Part shown: positions 1 through 13,100 of the stretch, in pieces
Position numbering within the stretch: position 1 is the first letter of the stretch
How the letters are laid out: the number at the start of each line of letters is the position of its first letter
Assembly: GCA_025345505.1 (NCBI GenBank)
Contig: JANVCC010000183.1
Span: 485,248 to 549,247 of the forward strand
DNA length: 64,000 nucleotides
From: Todiramphus chloris collaris
Taxonomy: Eukaryota; Chordata; Aves; Coraciiformes; Alcedinidae
Direction: 5' to 3'
The notes under the pieces: generated by a model
Told to the model about the DNA's origin: nothing
The model's input: only the letters and a program-made list of their open reading frames with translations
Database searches by the model: none
Made by a program: the position numbers and the translations under genes

Positions 1-461
1 CCTTCCCTTCCCGGACACACGCGGCGCCTCCTCGGCCCCGGCTGTTGGCGAAGCCACGCGTGAAATAAAAGCGCCGAGCGCAGCTCCGGAGCAGGGCCGC
101 GGGGCCGGGTCTCCTCCCAGGGCCGGAGGGGTCCCTGGGTCCCCCCTACACACCCCGCACCCCCCCCCCCAGGCCCCTGCTGAGCTTCTCCGGTGCCTCG
201 CTTTTATTTTTACATCTTGTTAGTGAAGAGGAATGCCTGGGGGTGTCCGGGGCTGCGTTAGCCTCAGCAAACGCGGGGAGCAGGGAGGGTTTCGGCCGCA
301 CTGCCCCAGGCAGGCGGGGCCGGACGGGTGCTTTTTCCGACCCCAAAGTCCCAAAGAGGGGAAGCAGCAGCTCCGGGTGCCAGCCCCTCCTGCCCGGGCT
401 GGCCTCGCAGCACCCGCTGGGAGCACGGCGAGGACACTGAGTGTTCCCTACAAAACCCAGG
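1..461. other. GC-rich non-coding flank at the left edge
   Basis: Bases 1-180 are GC- and CpG-rich with C-tracts. By recalled vertebrate gene order (DIP2B followed by ATF1 in the same direction) this could be the upstream edge of the next promoter. No gene can be identified within it, and open frames here show no recognisable protein. Confidence 0.3.
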
Positions 462-664
462 CAACCCCCAACGCAAAGGGAAACCCTTCCCCGGTGTCCT
501 GGCATCTCCTGGGTGGGTATTTCCAAAGCTAAATGACCGGCGGCTGCAGGTACAGGGCAGCTCCAACCCCCAACGCAAAGGGAAACCCTTCCCCGGTGTG
601 TGGCATCTCCTGGGTGGGTATTTCCACAGCTGAATGACCGCCGGCTGCAGGTACAGGGCAGCTC
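462..664. repeat. Direct tandem duplication of a ~102-bp unit
   Basis: Unit 1 covers 462-563 and unit 2 covers 564-664. Both begin CAACCCCCAACGCAAAGGG and end with CAGGTACAGGGCAGCTC, with only a few differences. It lies just past the inferred end of the DIP2B transcript. Confidence 0.9.
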
Positions 665-846
665 CACCCAGCCCCAGGGAGCTCAGCTCCTCCCAGCGTT
701 GGGCCTGGGACTTCGAAGGGAAGTAACTCACAAATTCCACCTTTCCCCAGGAGAAAGGCTCACCCGTCTTTGCTTCCTTTGGAAAAAAAACCAACTCCTT
801 CAGAGAAAGAGCAGCTCAGAAGGCAGCCAGTGATCAGGCATCAATA

Positions 847-852
847 TTTATT
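847..852 (-). terminator. Candidate distal poly(A) signal of DIP2B
   Basis: Canonical AATAAA on the minus strand, followed within 30 nt by TGATCACTGG and then T-rich sequence (CTCTTTCTC on the transcript strand near 805-815). This fits a cleavage site near 830. Confidence 0.5.
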
Positions 853-2602
853 AACACAAGACAAAGGAAACACAATCAATGCGTTAATGGAACACTGTCC
901 AGCCAGGTGTTAAATTTAAAAACGTATAGCTAATCTAATTTTAAATAAATAAAAACTTTATACATAATTACAGGATGCTGTGAGTCTGGATTTGACAACG
1001 GTAAACGGGCTGACGGAAACTAAAAGAAAAACCGCACCTAGGGCTAAAATTTATCTCGTTTTTACAACCTCCTCCTTAGGACCGTTCGCACGACATCTTA
1101 ATTACATTAATTTAAGTCAGAAACGCAGTGCAAATTTTAACAAAACAGGACTTGGAATTCCCTGTGCCCGCGTGGTTTGCATAGGGAACGTTCACCAGCA
1201 GCAAGACGTACAAAACGTTTTCGTTCAAAGCGTTAAGAATTCCTCGTTCTGTTAAATTCAGCTGCGGCTGTTAGCTCGGGATCTGACGGACAACGGGGAG
1301 GAAAGGATTTGCCTTCTGCAAAGCCAACCCGGCACGGAGCGGCTGCTTCCTGGGGCTCTGCGGTTTCCGGAAAAGCCTCCGAACCCAAACCCGCGGCCCC
1401 GACGGTTTTCTGCAGTCTGGGTTCGTCCTCGCGCTGCCCGATACCCGGCGACCATCGGAGAGCCTCCCAACGGCCTTCCCCGCGCCAACCGAATCGTCAT
1501 CTACCGGTTTGGAAGAACAAACCAAGCCCGGCCTCAAAGAGGCCAGCAATGAAAAATAGGTAGCACTTAGTGCTGTACAGCTCGTTACCTCACAGGGATG
1601 TTGTGAGGATTGGGTAAGATCCTCACCTACGGAGGAAGAAACGTAAGGAGTGAGATGACCTGTGAAAGGCCTGTGGCAAATCACGAGCAGAGCCGGAGCC
1701 GGGACCCGGGGTTTCCAGATTCCCAGCCCCGCTCTCCCTCCTCTCCAGGACGTTGCTTTTCACTGTGCCAAACACGGACAAAAGCGCTGGATGAAGTCAG
1801 AGCCGGGCGGCTGCTCTACGTCACTTCCTGGCGAGCGAGCAGGGAACGTTGGCTCATTCCCTGGGCAGGGCTCGGAACTGACGGTTCTCCCAACACGCAG
1901 AAACGGAACGTGCCAGAATCAAGATTAAGAGCACACAGAAAAACTCGCAAGAAAAAAGCCCCAAACCATACGGAACCATCAACACCCAGCCAAATAAAAA
2001 CCAAGGTGGGGGGAAGAAAATTACTCAGCGTGTCACTGAAAAAACCGCCCTTTCGCAAAGTCAATCTGCCACGTCCTGGGAACCTTTGCTCAGATGCAGA
2101 CGGGCGTGGTTGATTCCTGAAAAAACCCACGCGTTAAAATAAAAGACAATAAAACAAAAGACAAACTTCCCGTTTCTAAATCTAAATATTTTTCCAGAGT
2201 ATCACTGGGATCTCCTTACCTAAACTCTTACCCTCCCACCTTCATGAGGAACCAACAGGATGCTGCAGCGGGAGCTTTCCAAGCACAGAGCCGGGGTTGC
2301 TTACAGGATTCTGCTCTGGAAACCACCCCGGGATCTGCCGGGTTCCCAGTACAAACCTTTCCAAAACCACCTAAGAGCTTCGACTGAGGTCAAGTGGGAG
2401 GTTTTCACGGGTTTATTTACGCCGCCTACCACGTTTGACTCAAAAAAAGCCCCGTTGCATCATCTGCCCTCGGCTCTCCCTGCTTCCAAAATCGGTATTT
2501 CATGGCACCCACAGGAATTTTATCGTTCTTACAAGATTATGAAGTATTAGGAGAAAAGAAAGGTAATTTTGAGTCAAAGCTTAACCGTCTGTCCCTCAGC
2601 CC

Positions 2603-2640
2603 GGTGTAAAACTGCTCCCTAACAGAATGAGTTTTACACC
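2603..2640 (-). other. Perfect 11-bp stem-loop in the 3' UTR
   Basis: Arms GGTGTAAAACT (2603-2613) and AGTTTTACACC (2630-2640) are exact inverted repeats around a 16-nt loop. It lies inside the inferred DIP2B 3' UTR, so the transcript could fold here. No function is known to me. Confidence 0.6.
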
Positions 2641-3499
2641 CCGAGGCTTCTGCTGCTTTACGTTTCCTGGTGTGAAAGCTGACAGAGTATTTTGGAGGCC
2701 GGGTTATTAATCGTCACAAAGCCATTCAAAGACGCGTTTGCCACAACTGCTCTGCCTCGTTCTTGTGAGGAAAAGAAAAACTGGATTCAAGCAAAACCCT
2801 CAAATCACCTTAATTCTTTCAGGGGAATGCTCTGAGGAACACGGGGCTCTCGCTTCCCGCAGCTCATTCACAATACTTCTTGCTCTACGGTGAGGGAACT
2901 GAGCGGAGTAACAGCGACTGAATGGCACAAACAGCGAAGTTTTACGCCTGTGTCCATCTAAAGGACCTGGGTTTTCCCCCCCTTTGGGACACGGGGTGAT
3001 GTAGGGGGAGGAGGCAGCCGCTGCCCCTCGGGTGCGTTCCGGCCGCGCGCTGCCGTTCCTACCGACTTCCAATTCGGCCTCTTTTTCAGAAAGATGCACC
3101 TTAAAATCAGAGGCTTCTACGGGGCGACGGCGAGAAAAGACGAGATGGGGAAAGAAAGGAGCCCGGTGACAGATAGGGAACCAAACGAAGGCCCACGGAA
3201 CTTGCCGGTCCTTAAGAGTTTCTACCTTCGGCTGTCATCGTTACCCACGTTAATTTGCTATCTAGGTGAATTATGTAGAATAATATTTACATATTGAAAA
3301 TATAGGCAGAATTAGTTTTTAAATTCCAGCAATACCTATGTGAATAAGTAACTCTCAGATTCCCGAAGTTATCGATTTGGTCATGGCACAATTTTTCAGT
3401 AAGTTGTGTGATCCCACGGAAGGAAAAGCTACAGGACAGCTGCAAAGGACGTTACAGAGCAGGGAACTGCAGAACTCTCGACGACCCTTTTCTTAATTG

Positions 3500-3505
3500 T
3501 TTATT
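3500..3505 (-). terminator. Candidate proximal poly(A) signal of DIP2B
   Basis: AATAAA on the minus strand about 435 nt after the stop codon. Use of this site would give a short 3' UTR lacking the stem-loop at 2603-2640. Confidence 0.3.
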
Positions 3506-3589
3506 ATCTTAACTAAATAAACCCTCCCCGTATAGAATCCTAAAACGGTATTAGATAAAAATACAAATATGTACAACAGATGGAGAAAA

Positions 3590-3630
3590 TAAAATAAAAA
3601 TAATAATAATAATAATAAAAAAAAAAAAAG
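3590..3630. repeat. A-rich tract with TAA microsatellite
   Basis: Simple A/T sequence with about six TAA triplets followed by a 12-A run, in the 3' UTR. Confidence 0.85.
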
Positions 3631-3937
3631 TAACACTACTGTAAAGGCCTTGGGAATTTTGGAGCTCACACACTTGTCAACTTTGCATTTTCTATAAAGC
3701 TAATATTTCAGTCAAGGGTTACAAGGGTTTGCCGTCGCCTGCCACGCTGCCTTTTGTCCCCCCGGTACTTAACGGCACCTTAATTACCGCAGGATGAGAT
3801 GAAGGGAACGTGGCAGCAACGGCAAACTTTAGATCAAGTATTAGTAATTTTCACCAGCTTCGCTTCTACGGCCGCCCCTCGGGCGTTTCGTGGTCCCGCC
3901 GAGTTTCTGAGCCTCGCTCCCCCGCTCCCTGCACACG

Positions 3938-4190
3938 TCACATGTTATAGGCCACGTAGATGGGGTCTAACTGATCCGCTAGGAAACTGTCGCGGAGGTG
4001 CATCCGTTGCTTCTCTCCTCTGGAATTGATGGGAATAACTCCGGGATCCACCACCACCACCACTCCCACGATGAGATAATGTTCTTCCAGGACCACGTTC
4101 GTAACCAGCGGAACTAAATCCAGGGCCTCCTGCTCACAACCGCACAGCTCCACCACCACCACGAGCAAGTTGGTCCAGGTGAAGACAGCA
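3938..4190 (-). CDS. DIP2B: DIP2B coding exon 38 (residues 1492-1575 and stop)
   Basis: 253 coding nt after acceptor CTCCAG, then TGA at 3940-3938. Encodes [39 protein letters not shown] and the C-terminus [12 protein letters not shown], which is near-identical in all vertebrate DIP2 proteins. The exon continues into the 3' UTR. Confidence 0.98.
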
Positions 4191-7100
4191 CTGGAGTTCG
4201 AAAAGAAGAGAACAGTCAGAACCCCCGGTTCTTTGATCCCACCGTTACCGTTCTTTATCCTGGACTCTGCCACCTGCTCTGGGCTGTGTTTCCAAGCAAC
4301 ACAGCTCCAGGACCACCCTGTCCCGTTGTGGCTAAGATGGGTTCAAAGCCCCTCGGTCCCAGCCGGTGCGGTGTACGGAGCAGCCGCTGCTTTCACCGGC
4401 TCGGGTACAAACGGCTCTTACGCCGCAAAGCAGGAAATGGTAATTTCCAGTTTGAACTGGGGCTTGTGGGAAAGCATTTCAATTAGCCCAGCATTCCTCC
4501 GACCTACAGACGGGAAATGAGGTGAGTGGATTGCTGATGGCAACACAAAAATCAGCGGAATTTGCTCGTTTTTTTTCCCTACGAACCCCCTCATCTGTGG
4601 CTAAACAGACACCGCTACAACGCGGCCGGGTTCGGCCGGGCTCTCGCGGCTCTTACCATTCAGCGATGCTCCTGTGCGTCCGAGACACGGACGTCTCGAT
4701 GTCGATGGGGTGGTAACGCAGCCCCCGCAGCTCCAGCGTCTCGTCCAGCGCTCCCACCACGTACAGCGCGTCATGGCGCTCTGGGGAGGAGAGACGGGAA
4801 GGGAGGAAACGGCCCACGAGAAATGGAACGTAGACAAAACAAAGCATCTCTTGGATCCAGCCCCGTGGATCGGGAACTATTGGCTGGAAAAAAAACCCCT
4901 CTCTGTTTGAAAGGTGAAGGGTGATTTGTGCCGTACCTCCGCTGGCGGCCGTCAGCTCCGTCCGACGGACGAAGCCCAGGTAGCCGGTCCGAGCCCACAG
5001 CGTCTGCGCGGCGTCGCCGAAGCTCAGCCGGGTGTTGAAGTGATCGGCTTGCAGGGTTTCGTTGTCGTAGATGGTGTAGTAGCCACTGGCCGTGTGCGGG
5101 CTGTTTACCCAAATCTGCACGAGAAGGGGGAGAACGGTCGGATCGCGCGCTACAAAACCGGAGCATCGGCTGAAGATTGAAATGAAGCAAGTGATCAACC
5201 GGAGCGAGAAGGGTCTAAGATGTTCCAGACCCAAAAACGTTTTGTGTGTAGCTCAAACCTTCAGTCACCCTGAGGTATCTCAAAATCCACATCCTGCAGA
5301 TCTGCTCTCCTAACTCCTGTAAGCTGAGGATTCATTACCCGAGGAAATAAACTCCGGGTTTTTCTAACATGCAAAGTCTGAAAATTGATAATCACCCATC
5401 GGCACAGATCCCACAGGCCGGTGTGAGATCAAGATCCAGAGAGCAAAATGTAGTTTCCATTCAGAGCAGAATGAGCCTTCTTTTCTTGTAGGCTTTCTTT
5501 TAAACTTGGCGGTAAAATAACCCGAATTCTGAAGGATAATTCAGCTTAAAAAGGCCCGCGAGTGCCACTCAAACTGCCAGCCTGCGACTTACGCAATCAA
5601 ACACAGCTCAAGAAACAAAGAGAAGGCTCCTGAAGAGCAAAATCCACGCTTACCTCCCCAAGATGAGAATCTCCAAGAGGCCCTTTTGTCTCAGGATTGA
5701 CGATGACTACTTTGACTCCAGGTAAGATCTAAAGATCACAAGAAGCAGCACATCTAAGCCACGTGTGAACTCCCTTCACGCACAGCTCTGGTCGTTCACC
5801 TCCAGAGAGGCAGGAAATTACCAGCAGCTCTAACACAGGCCAGGACACTGAAGTATCCAAAGGGTATGAGGGTGTTTTGTGACTCGGGAGCCACACAGGT
5901 AATGGATTCTAGGCCTGTAAACGTTGCTACACCTTGACTTTGACAAATTCCACGTGAAAACCCACTAGGAAACATCTTTTTGTTAATGCATTTGAAGAAG
6001 GGAGGAAGAGCTACAGTAAATCTCAAATGTGTGCTGATTTCAAGGAGAGGACAGATCTTTGGCCGTGGTTCGTGTACTGTAAACAGAACCAAAACTCCCA
6101 GTTGTTCCTGCAAAGGATGCTCCTCAATTGGCTTTATTATAAATCAAAGTCACTTGCGAGAGGAACAGTGTGACCCACTGCCACCTCTCCTCGGGCCGTG
6201 CCACGGGATGACCTCTCCCGGTGGCACATCTACATCACAAGGGGCATAAACCCACAAGGTGAAGAGGTAAGAAGGTGGAATTACCTTCCCAGATTCGGAG
6301 AGCAGCAGGCTTTGTGGAGCTCCCCTTTCCACGAGCCGTACTCTGAAGGGAAAGAAAAAAAAAAAGAGTGGGGATCTGCTGAGAGGCGCGATGGCTCAGC
6401 ACCATCACAGCTCACTGAGCGAGCGGAAGGGAACTTACTGTACCTGTCATGTCTCAAGGATTTCAGATCTACGTACACCGTGGTGGGATCAGGCCCAGAC
6501 GTTCCCTGAAGAGTTAACAGTTGTAAACAAAAATTAATGGATCTGCAGAAGTCAGGGGAACTTCCGACTGAGCTCGTAAACCTTTCCAGGGCTTCCGGGG
6601 GCTTGCGTTTCCCCACCTCTGCAGCTGCTCTAAGGGCAACACTTCAGCCAAGGGGCTGTTTTCTCTCTGAGGCGACTGTAACACCGAGTGGGACGCACCT
6701 TTGGGGAGGGGGAGCTGCTATGGAGCCAGCCCAGGCACTCCCAGCCTCCAGCCCTGGGGCAACTGAAGTCACTGTTTACGTGGAGATCAACACTTCTCTA
6801 ATGTCACGTTTCCGCTGCTTTGAGCATCTGTGCTATAAACTGGCAGTTGAAAACAAGAGATGCTGCTTAAATCTTCTGCCAGCTGTTCACAAAGCAGATG
6901 CTGGGCTACGTCACCAGCGCCGGAGCGGGTGCAGATGAGGAAGTTTGCCAGTTCAGAACACAACAGGAACTGGAAATCTGCCACCAGTGAGGACGCGGGT
7001 GCCAGAAAAGGCCAGAGTTACCTGCAAACAGATGGCGACATTGACTCGCGATCCGAAGGTGGTGCTCACGGCCCGAGAGGACAGGCCAATGTCTTTGAAG

Positions 7101-10100
7101 AGTTTGGAGAAGGAATGAGTGAGAGAAACTCGTGGCCGTTCCTCTGCAACTACCACGCAAGTCCGGACACAGGACAGATTAATTCCTCGTGCCTGGAAAA
7201 AAGCACAAACAAGCGTGGGGGTCGGCGCGCGTTCGCTGCCTGTGCGCCGAGATCCGTCTCCGTGCGAGAAGTGACGTTTGCTTTTTATCCCTGGGATCCC
7301 AAAGAAATCACTCGAGAAACACAGAGCAAACCCTGTTCTCGTGATCGAGTGATTTCCTCTTTTCAGCTTCTACTTGTGGTTATAAACTGGGTCTGAGCAG
7401 AGCCCAGAAACACCGCTAGAACACAGGCGGCATTCGCTGTTCTCTCTGCTACAGAACGGAGCGTCACGTGCTTCTGCAGTGCTCTTCAGCTGAGATTACA
7501 TCTGTTCCTCACTCTTTATATAGATGGAAACGAAACCAAGTGACAGCAAAGTCATTTATGGGAGTTACGCCGAGGCTTTGCCACAGCCAGGATGCATTAT
7601 TATTTCTAGACGCGATCGCCAGAGCGCAGAACGGCACTCGCCAGTTGCTCCAGCCGGAGCCTTGCGCTGTTTAACTGGTGACACAGCCCAAAGGAGACAC
7701 CCCCAGAGCTCCGTGCCACCCAGGTGAGACCCAGCCTTAACCCCGTGGACCGAGGACACCGTTTTCTAAACCCTGTGCAAAAAGGCACCTCGAGCATTTC
7801 ACGTAGCTGTGTTTTTGTTCCCCTTCCTCTCATCTCCAAGGAGAAAACACCTCTATTTAGCCACCCGCCGAACGCTTTGCGTCACGTGCCGCTCGGAGCC
7901 TTCACTGCAGCCTCTTATGTAAGAGATTCTTCTGCAGAGCATCCTGCTGCTGGCACCCTCTCCTGCTCTGCCCAGCAGCCTCTGCCGCTCACTGGCAACG
8001 CGCTCCCTACGCTGCGCTGCAGCCGCTCTGCTCCCCTCAGCCCTTCGCCCTCCCCGGGGCCGCGGGAGGGTTTTCCGTCGGGAAAGCTGCGGACCGGGGA
8101 CTCGTGCAACGGGAAAACCGTTGTGTTTCATCGCCCTACCACAGGTTCCTTCATTAATGTAAAGTAACATTCAGGGAATGTTTCTTACCTTTAGCATTTC
8201 AACTTGGTTCCCAAGTCCCTTTGTGCACAGTTCCATGACTGAATAGGAACAGAAAGTGTCCCTTATTTTATACTGGCTGACAGTAGATAACCAGAGAAAA
8301 AGGTTGGATTCCAGCTCCATAGGAGGAATTAAAATTGACTGGTGTCCAGAATACACACTGCGGAGAACAGGAAGGAAGATAAAAACCATTTCTGTGTTGC
8401 GCGTAGTTGTCTTTAAATGAATACTGAGTGTATTTTTCTGTTAACATCCTTGCAAGACCAAAAGCGGGCGGTGGGACTCTGCATCTGAGGCAAACTGATA
8501 ACGGCTCCCAGTGCCCACCTTCTGCAGCAACATGGTTTTTAAACCAGAACTTGCTGTACAAGAGTCAGGATTTTCACAGAGAGAAACGTGCGAGGGCAGC
8601 GTCAGAGAGGAGGAAGAGAACTGGCTCGACCACTGAGTTTACAGAACGAAACCTCCCTGACCGCAACACATAATCAAGGAAGAAAAGCAAGAGAAACATT
8701 CTGGAGCCAGTAATATTTGGCAGCACAAATATGTGTAATCTCAACAGGATAACACCTCGCTCCTCTGCAGGGAAAGGAGCATGTTGCTGTCTGTTACTGT
8801 CCAAAGACAAACTCTCCTCTTACTGTAAAGCACTCATTTTGGTAACATCAACATCATCACACCAGATAAAACCTTCGACTCCCCTTTCCAACCAGCCAGG
8901 AGTTAACCTTTTCCCTTTTCCCTTCTCCCCTCAGCAGTCGTACCTGCAAAGGCACCAGAGCACAAACCCCAGCCCGCAGTAGGGGTCGAGACAAATGGCG
9001 ATCTGCCGGGAGGAGTAGAGCTCGCACTGCAGCTTGATGGCCCTGCAAAGGCCGCTCACCGCCGCGTGGGACATCTGCAACGGGGACAGAAAAACCGGGC
9101 TCAAGTTCAAGGACATCAAAACAGGCCTTCAAGACAGGGAGGTAGGAGTAAATATGGCTTTGCCTTGAGAACGCTTCCCCCTAAACTACGTTCCTCCTTC
9201 CTTTGCCCTCCGCTGCGGAGCGCTCCGAGGGCAGCGGCACCAAGAGCTGCGGCTTAAAAGCTTCAAATGCAGCTGATCACTAACGCCAGTCCAAGGCCTT
9301 CTGGGTTCACTTCCTTATCCCCTTCTCTGCCAACTCCCTCGGCTCCTGCCCTGCTCCCTGTTCCTCTCCTGCTCTCGGTGGGGGAAAGGAGCAGCTCACA
9401 GCCCTGCCGCTCCTATCCCAACAGGCAGCTCCCCGGGGGGAGGCAGCGGCAGAATTCCTGATGCCCAGCGTAGAGACCCGTCCTCCTGCGCTGCAGGACA
9501 AACTCCCCAGCGCAAAGTCACGCAGCGAACCCCGAGCTTCCACGAGAGGAAAGCAGGGTCTTTATTCAAGCTGCAAGAGGCAGCTTTGCTGGAGGTGGAG
9601 GGGAAAGGTGGTTCCGAGTATCAGCCAAAGGCAAGCACCAAAGCCCTGTCTTCCAAACCCATCTACCTTTACTCCCGTCAGCATGCCTGTTGTGGAAACA
9701 CTAAAATCCAGATATGCCAACATCTCGGGCGTAGGTGGCTTGTAGAGCTGAGACAGCCGCTTCCTGGGCAAGTCATCTGCACAAGAAAGGAACAAACATG
9801 GTTAGTTTTTGATTCCTGAGCTGGTATTTGAAAGGAGAAAGCAACTTTCAGAAAGCCTGAGGTGAATGATGGAGCTTTCTATTCATTCTCTTTCCAAAGG
9901 AGACAGACTCTGGCTGTAGCCAGAGTTTTCATGTAGCAAATGATTTATTCTCCAGAAAAGGGAGACGAGACCAACACGCTCTTGTCTTCAGGAAATTAAC
10001 AGTTGTTGTGTCTTATGGTGTTTTTAACAAAATTCTTTTCCACGTGCAGCTCAACAAAAGCCAGCAGAGGTGTCAGTAAACAAGGTCAGACTGAGCTTAT

Positions 10101-13100
10101 GTCTTGGATCCCTGGAATCGTTCCAGGTGAGGCTGGGCAGTGCTCTGAGCAACCTGCTCTGGTTGCAGATGTCCCTGCTCCCTGCAGGGGGGTTGGACCA
10201 GATGACCTTGAAAGGTCCCTTCCCACCCACACCAGTCTGGGATTCTATGATTGCTTTTCTAAACATCCCAATTCTCCAGTCAGCATCTGAGACAGGGGAC
10301 AGTCCCTCTGGAAGTCACCGGCAACCCCTCCACAGAACTTCGGGAGGTCTCGGAGCCCACGGCCCGCACCTGTGTCAATGATGGTTGGCCAGGTTTTCAC
10401 ATCTACGGCCGCAGCTGCCTCTCTGGATTTCAGCAGTCTCATCAAGGTCTGGGTTGTGAGGATACAGGCAGCTTTGCTGACCTGAAAAAAAGAGAAATAC
10501 TCACTAAAAAACCCCAGAAAGACAAAAGCACGGTGCAGTGGCACTGTCATTGCTCAGAGAGTGGGTTTTACCACTTGTAGCAAACTCCCATTAATATTTC
10601 CTTGGCTTTTGCCACACACTCCTCTCTACTCCTCGTTCACTAGAACCCCAAACTTGGACTAAAACGCAAGTGACCACGTCAGGACCTCTCGAGCAGGTGA
10701 GAGCATCACCCAGGCTACATCCAGCCTTCTCCCCCGTGGTCCTCTCCTGGTTAGCAGGCTTGGAAAGTAACTAACAGCAGGATTTGCGAGATCTCGGGTG
10801 CTAAGAACACGTTAGTATCTCCTGTTCTACGGCAACTCCCCAGGCCACCTGAGGAGAGGGGGTTCTCTCTGCCATCAGATGCGCTTCGATCAGAGAACAC
10901 GTCGAGAGCACGGGAGGAGTCTGGGCAGCTGGGTTACCCCCTGGCTTATCTCGGCTCCAGTTACTCACTTCCACGATCATTCGCACAGTGGGCAGAGTAG
11001 CAGTGAGGCTCTGAGCGTGAGGCGGTCTGACGGTCACGGGGATGCAGCCAGCGTACAAACAGCCATAGAACGCGGTGATGAGCTCAATGCCTGCAAGGAC
11101 ACGAGAGGCTGGAGCATGGGACACCCCGGTGACAGCAGCCTTTCCCCCAGGTAGTTTTCCCTCCAAGCATCGGTCGCTGTTTCCATCGTCAGAAGGTGCA
11201 CACACGCACCAGGCACTTCCACAGTGCAGCCGGGCACCGTGGGGAGGGCACCGAGGAAGCTCAGAAAGCTTGGGATAGGGCACTGGGGAAGCAGGGAAGA
11301 CTGACCACACAGGAAACCCCAGCCTGTCTTACAGGAGAAGAACCTCCCGAGTACCTAATGTCTCAAAAGTCAGTCAGGGCAAAAAGAATTGTCCCAGCAG
11401 GGCAGGAAGTGCAGAGGACAGAGAGCAGCTCTGGCCAGCACCGTGATGCAGCTGCGTGTGACCAGCCCCGGCAGGCAGGACAGCGCTTCCCTCCAGCCCC
11501 CACCAGAAGCCACCCTGCCATTTCTCACACTTTCCATGGGTGAAAAGCTGCCAGCTGGCAACGTGACTTCAGACAAACAAGATCTAGTCAGGAGTGAGAA
11601 GGTACAAAGTGGGTTTTTTTCCAAAACTCTTAGAGAAACCAAGTCTGACTCCTGACACCGCAACTACAAGACACTGGGACAGCCCTTGCTGGAGCCAAAC
11701 CTTGCTCTGCGAGTTGTGCAGTGCCCGAGGTATCGCTCTTTCAATGGTCTCTCCTGTTTCCTGATCTCAGTGAGATTTCAAAGACACAGTGGGACGCAGC
11801 CATCGTTAAAGCTCGCTTACCAGGAGGATAAAGAAGCACCACATTGTCTCCCGCATTGAGATGTCCTTTGTCACACAGAACTGATGCAATTCTCTCAGCT
11901 TTTTTGTGCAACTGAAGGCAGGTGGCTGTGCACACAGTGGTTCCCTTGAAAGGAGACAAAATAGCTCTAAACAGGGCCTGGCACAACATGTGTGTCAATA
12001 AAACGGCCACTGCGAAGTTAAAAACCAAGCCAAGAAGCCAAGTGGCTGGCTAGTGTCAGTCTAGAGCTACTCGTTATCTAGACCTATAGGCTGCTGCCTA
12101 TATCCACTTTATATATATCCACTATATCCTTTATCCACTACAATATCCACAAGGTAAGAGACGGAATTAGATCTGCTCTAGGAAATTCTACCTTCCAGGG
12201 AGTCAGTTCAGGTCTTCTTGCACCAGAACATACTCAAGAGGGATACACCATTAAATGGTACAGGAACCAGTGGGACCTACGGACACGCTCAGTTTTAAAA
12301 GGAAGCACCGAACCGCGACAGCCGTTGAGATGAAGCGACCTACAGGTTCAAACTTCACAATCTACGGGCAAAACCTGATACAGAGACTAGACAGGGGACA
12401 CTGGAGTGAGCAAAATGCTTTAAACCCGGTCTCAAACTCACGCTGTGGGCCTTAAACACCCACGGCTCAGCCCTGACCGTACCTTGGCATTTAGCAGAAG
12501 GAAGAGCGGGTGGTCAGGGGTGGCTTGAGCTCTCCACTGCAACACCTCTGTCAGGAACTGGTGCTGAAATAAAGAGGCAGGAATCAGAGCAGGACTTGAG
12601 CGCTCGGCGTTCCGCCGTTGGGCCAACTCCGTAACAAAGGCTGATTTACCTTTTTAACTAAATCATTGTCTTCTATTTGACCAAGATCTCTTCCAGAGGC
12701 TTGAGCAATGCGCTTCCCAGCAACCAGGTTCCCCACCATCACAGAGGCAGGGCCGACGCCTGCCGACGAAGAAGGGGCTCGTGAGGCAGACGGGAAGGAG
12801 CTGGCAGGAGTTTGCCAACGTCCAAGCGAAAGGGGCTGCCGGTACCTGGTTGTTTCTGCCGGGGTTTTGGCAAGTTCGTCACACACGTGTGCGGGCACAT
12901 GAGGATGTTGCACGGATGCAGAGAACCCTCCAGAAAGTGCTGTTTAGTCTGAGAGATGTGGATCCCTCCCAGAGGAGTTTTTGGCAATGTATTGGCCGGC
13001 ACCAGCGCAAGGCAGTAGACTCCCACTTGGTGAATGCTGTCAATTGCCTGCGGGGAGGAAAGATGGATTGTTGGTACTGCTGGAGACAGGGCATGGTGAG

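Larger units (their letters stand above)
830..3937 (-). other. DIP2B: DIP2B 3' UTR (inferred end near 830)
   Basis: About 3.1 kb of moderately AT-rich unique sequence below the stop codon, with no transposon. The most distal good minus-strand poly(A) signal is AATAAA at 852-847. A more proximal AATAAA lies at 3505-3500 and could give a short isoform, and another is at 2417-2412. An A-rich tract with TAA triplets (3590-3630) lies inside. The distal end is an inference; human DIP2B also has a long 3' UTR. Confidence 0.6.

Noticed and set aside
3590-3630. A-rich tract as the tail of a retroposed gene
   Set aside because: It lies inside the 3' UTR with no target-site duplication seen and no processed gene body. 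Simple repeat growth explains it.
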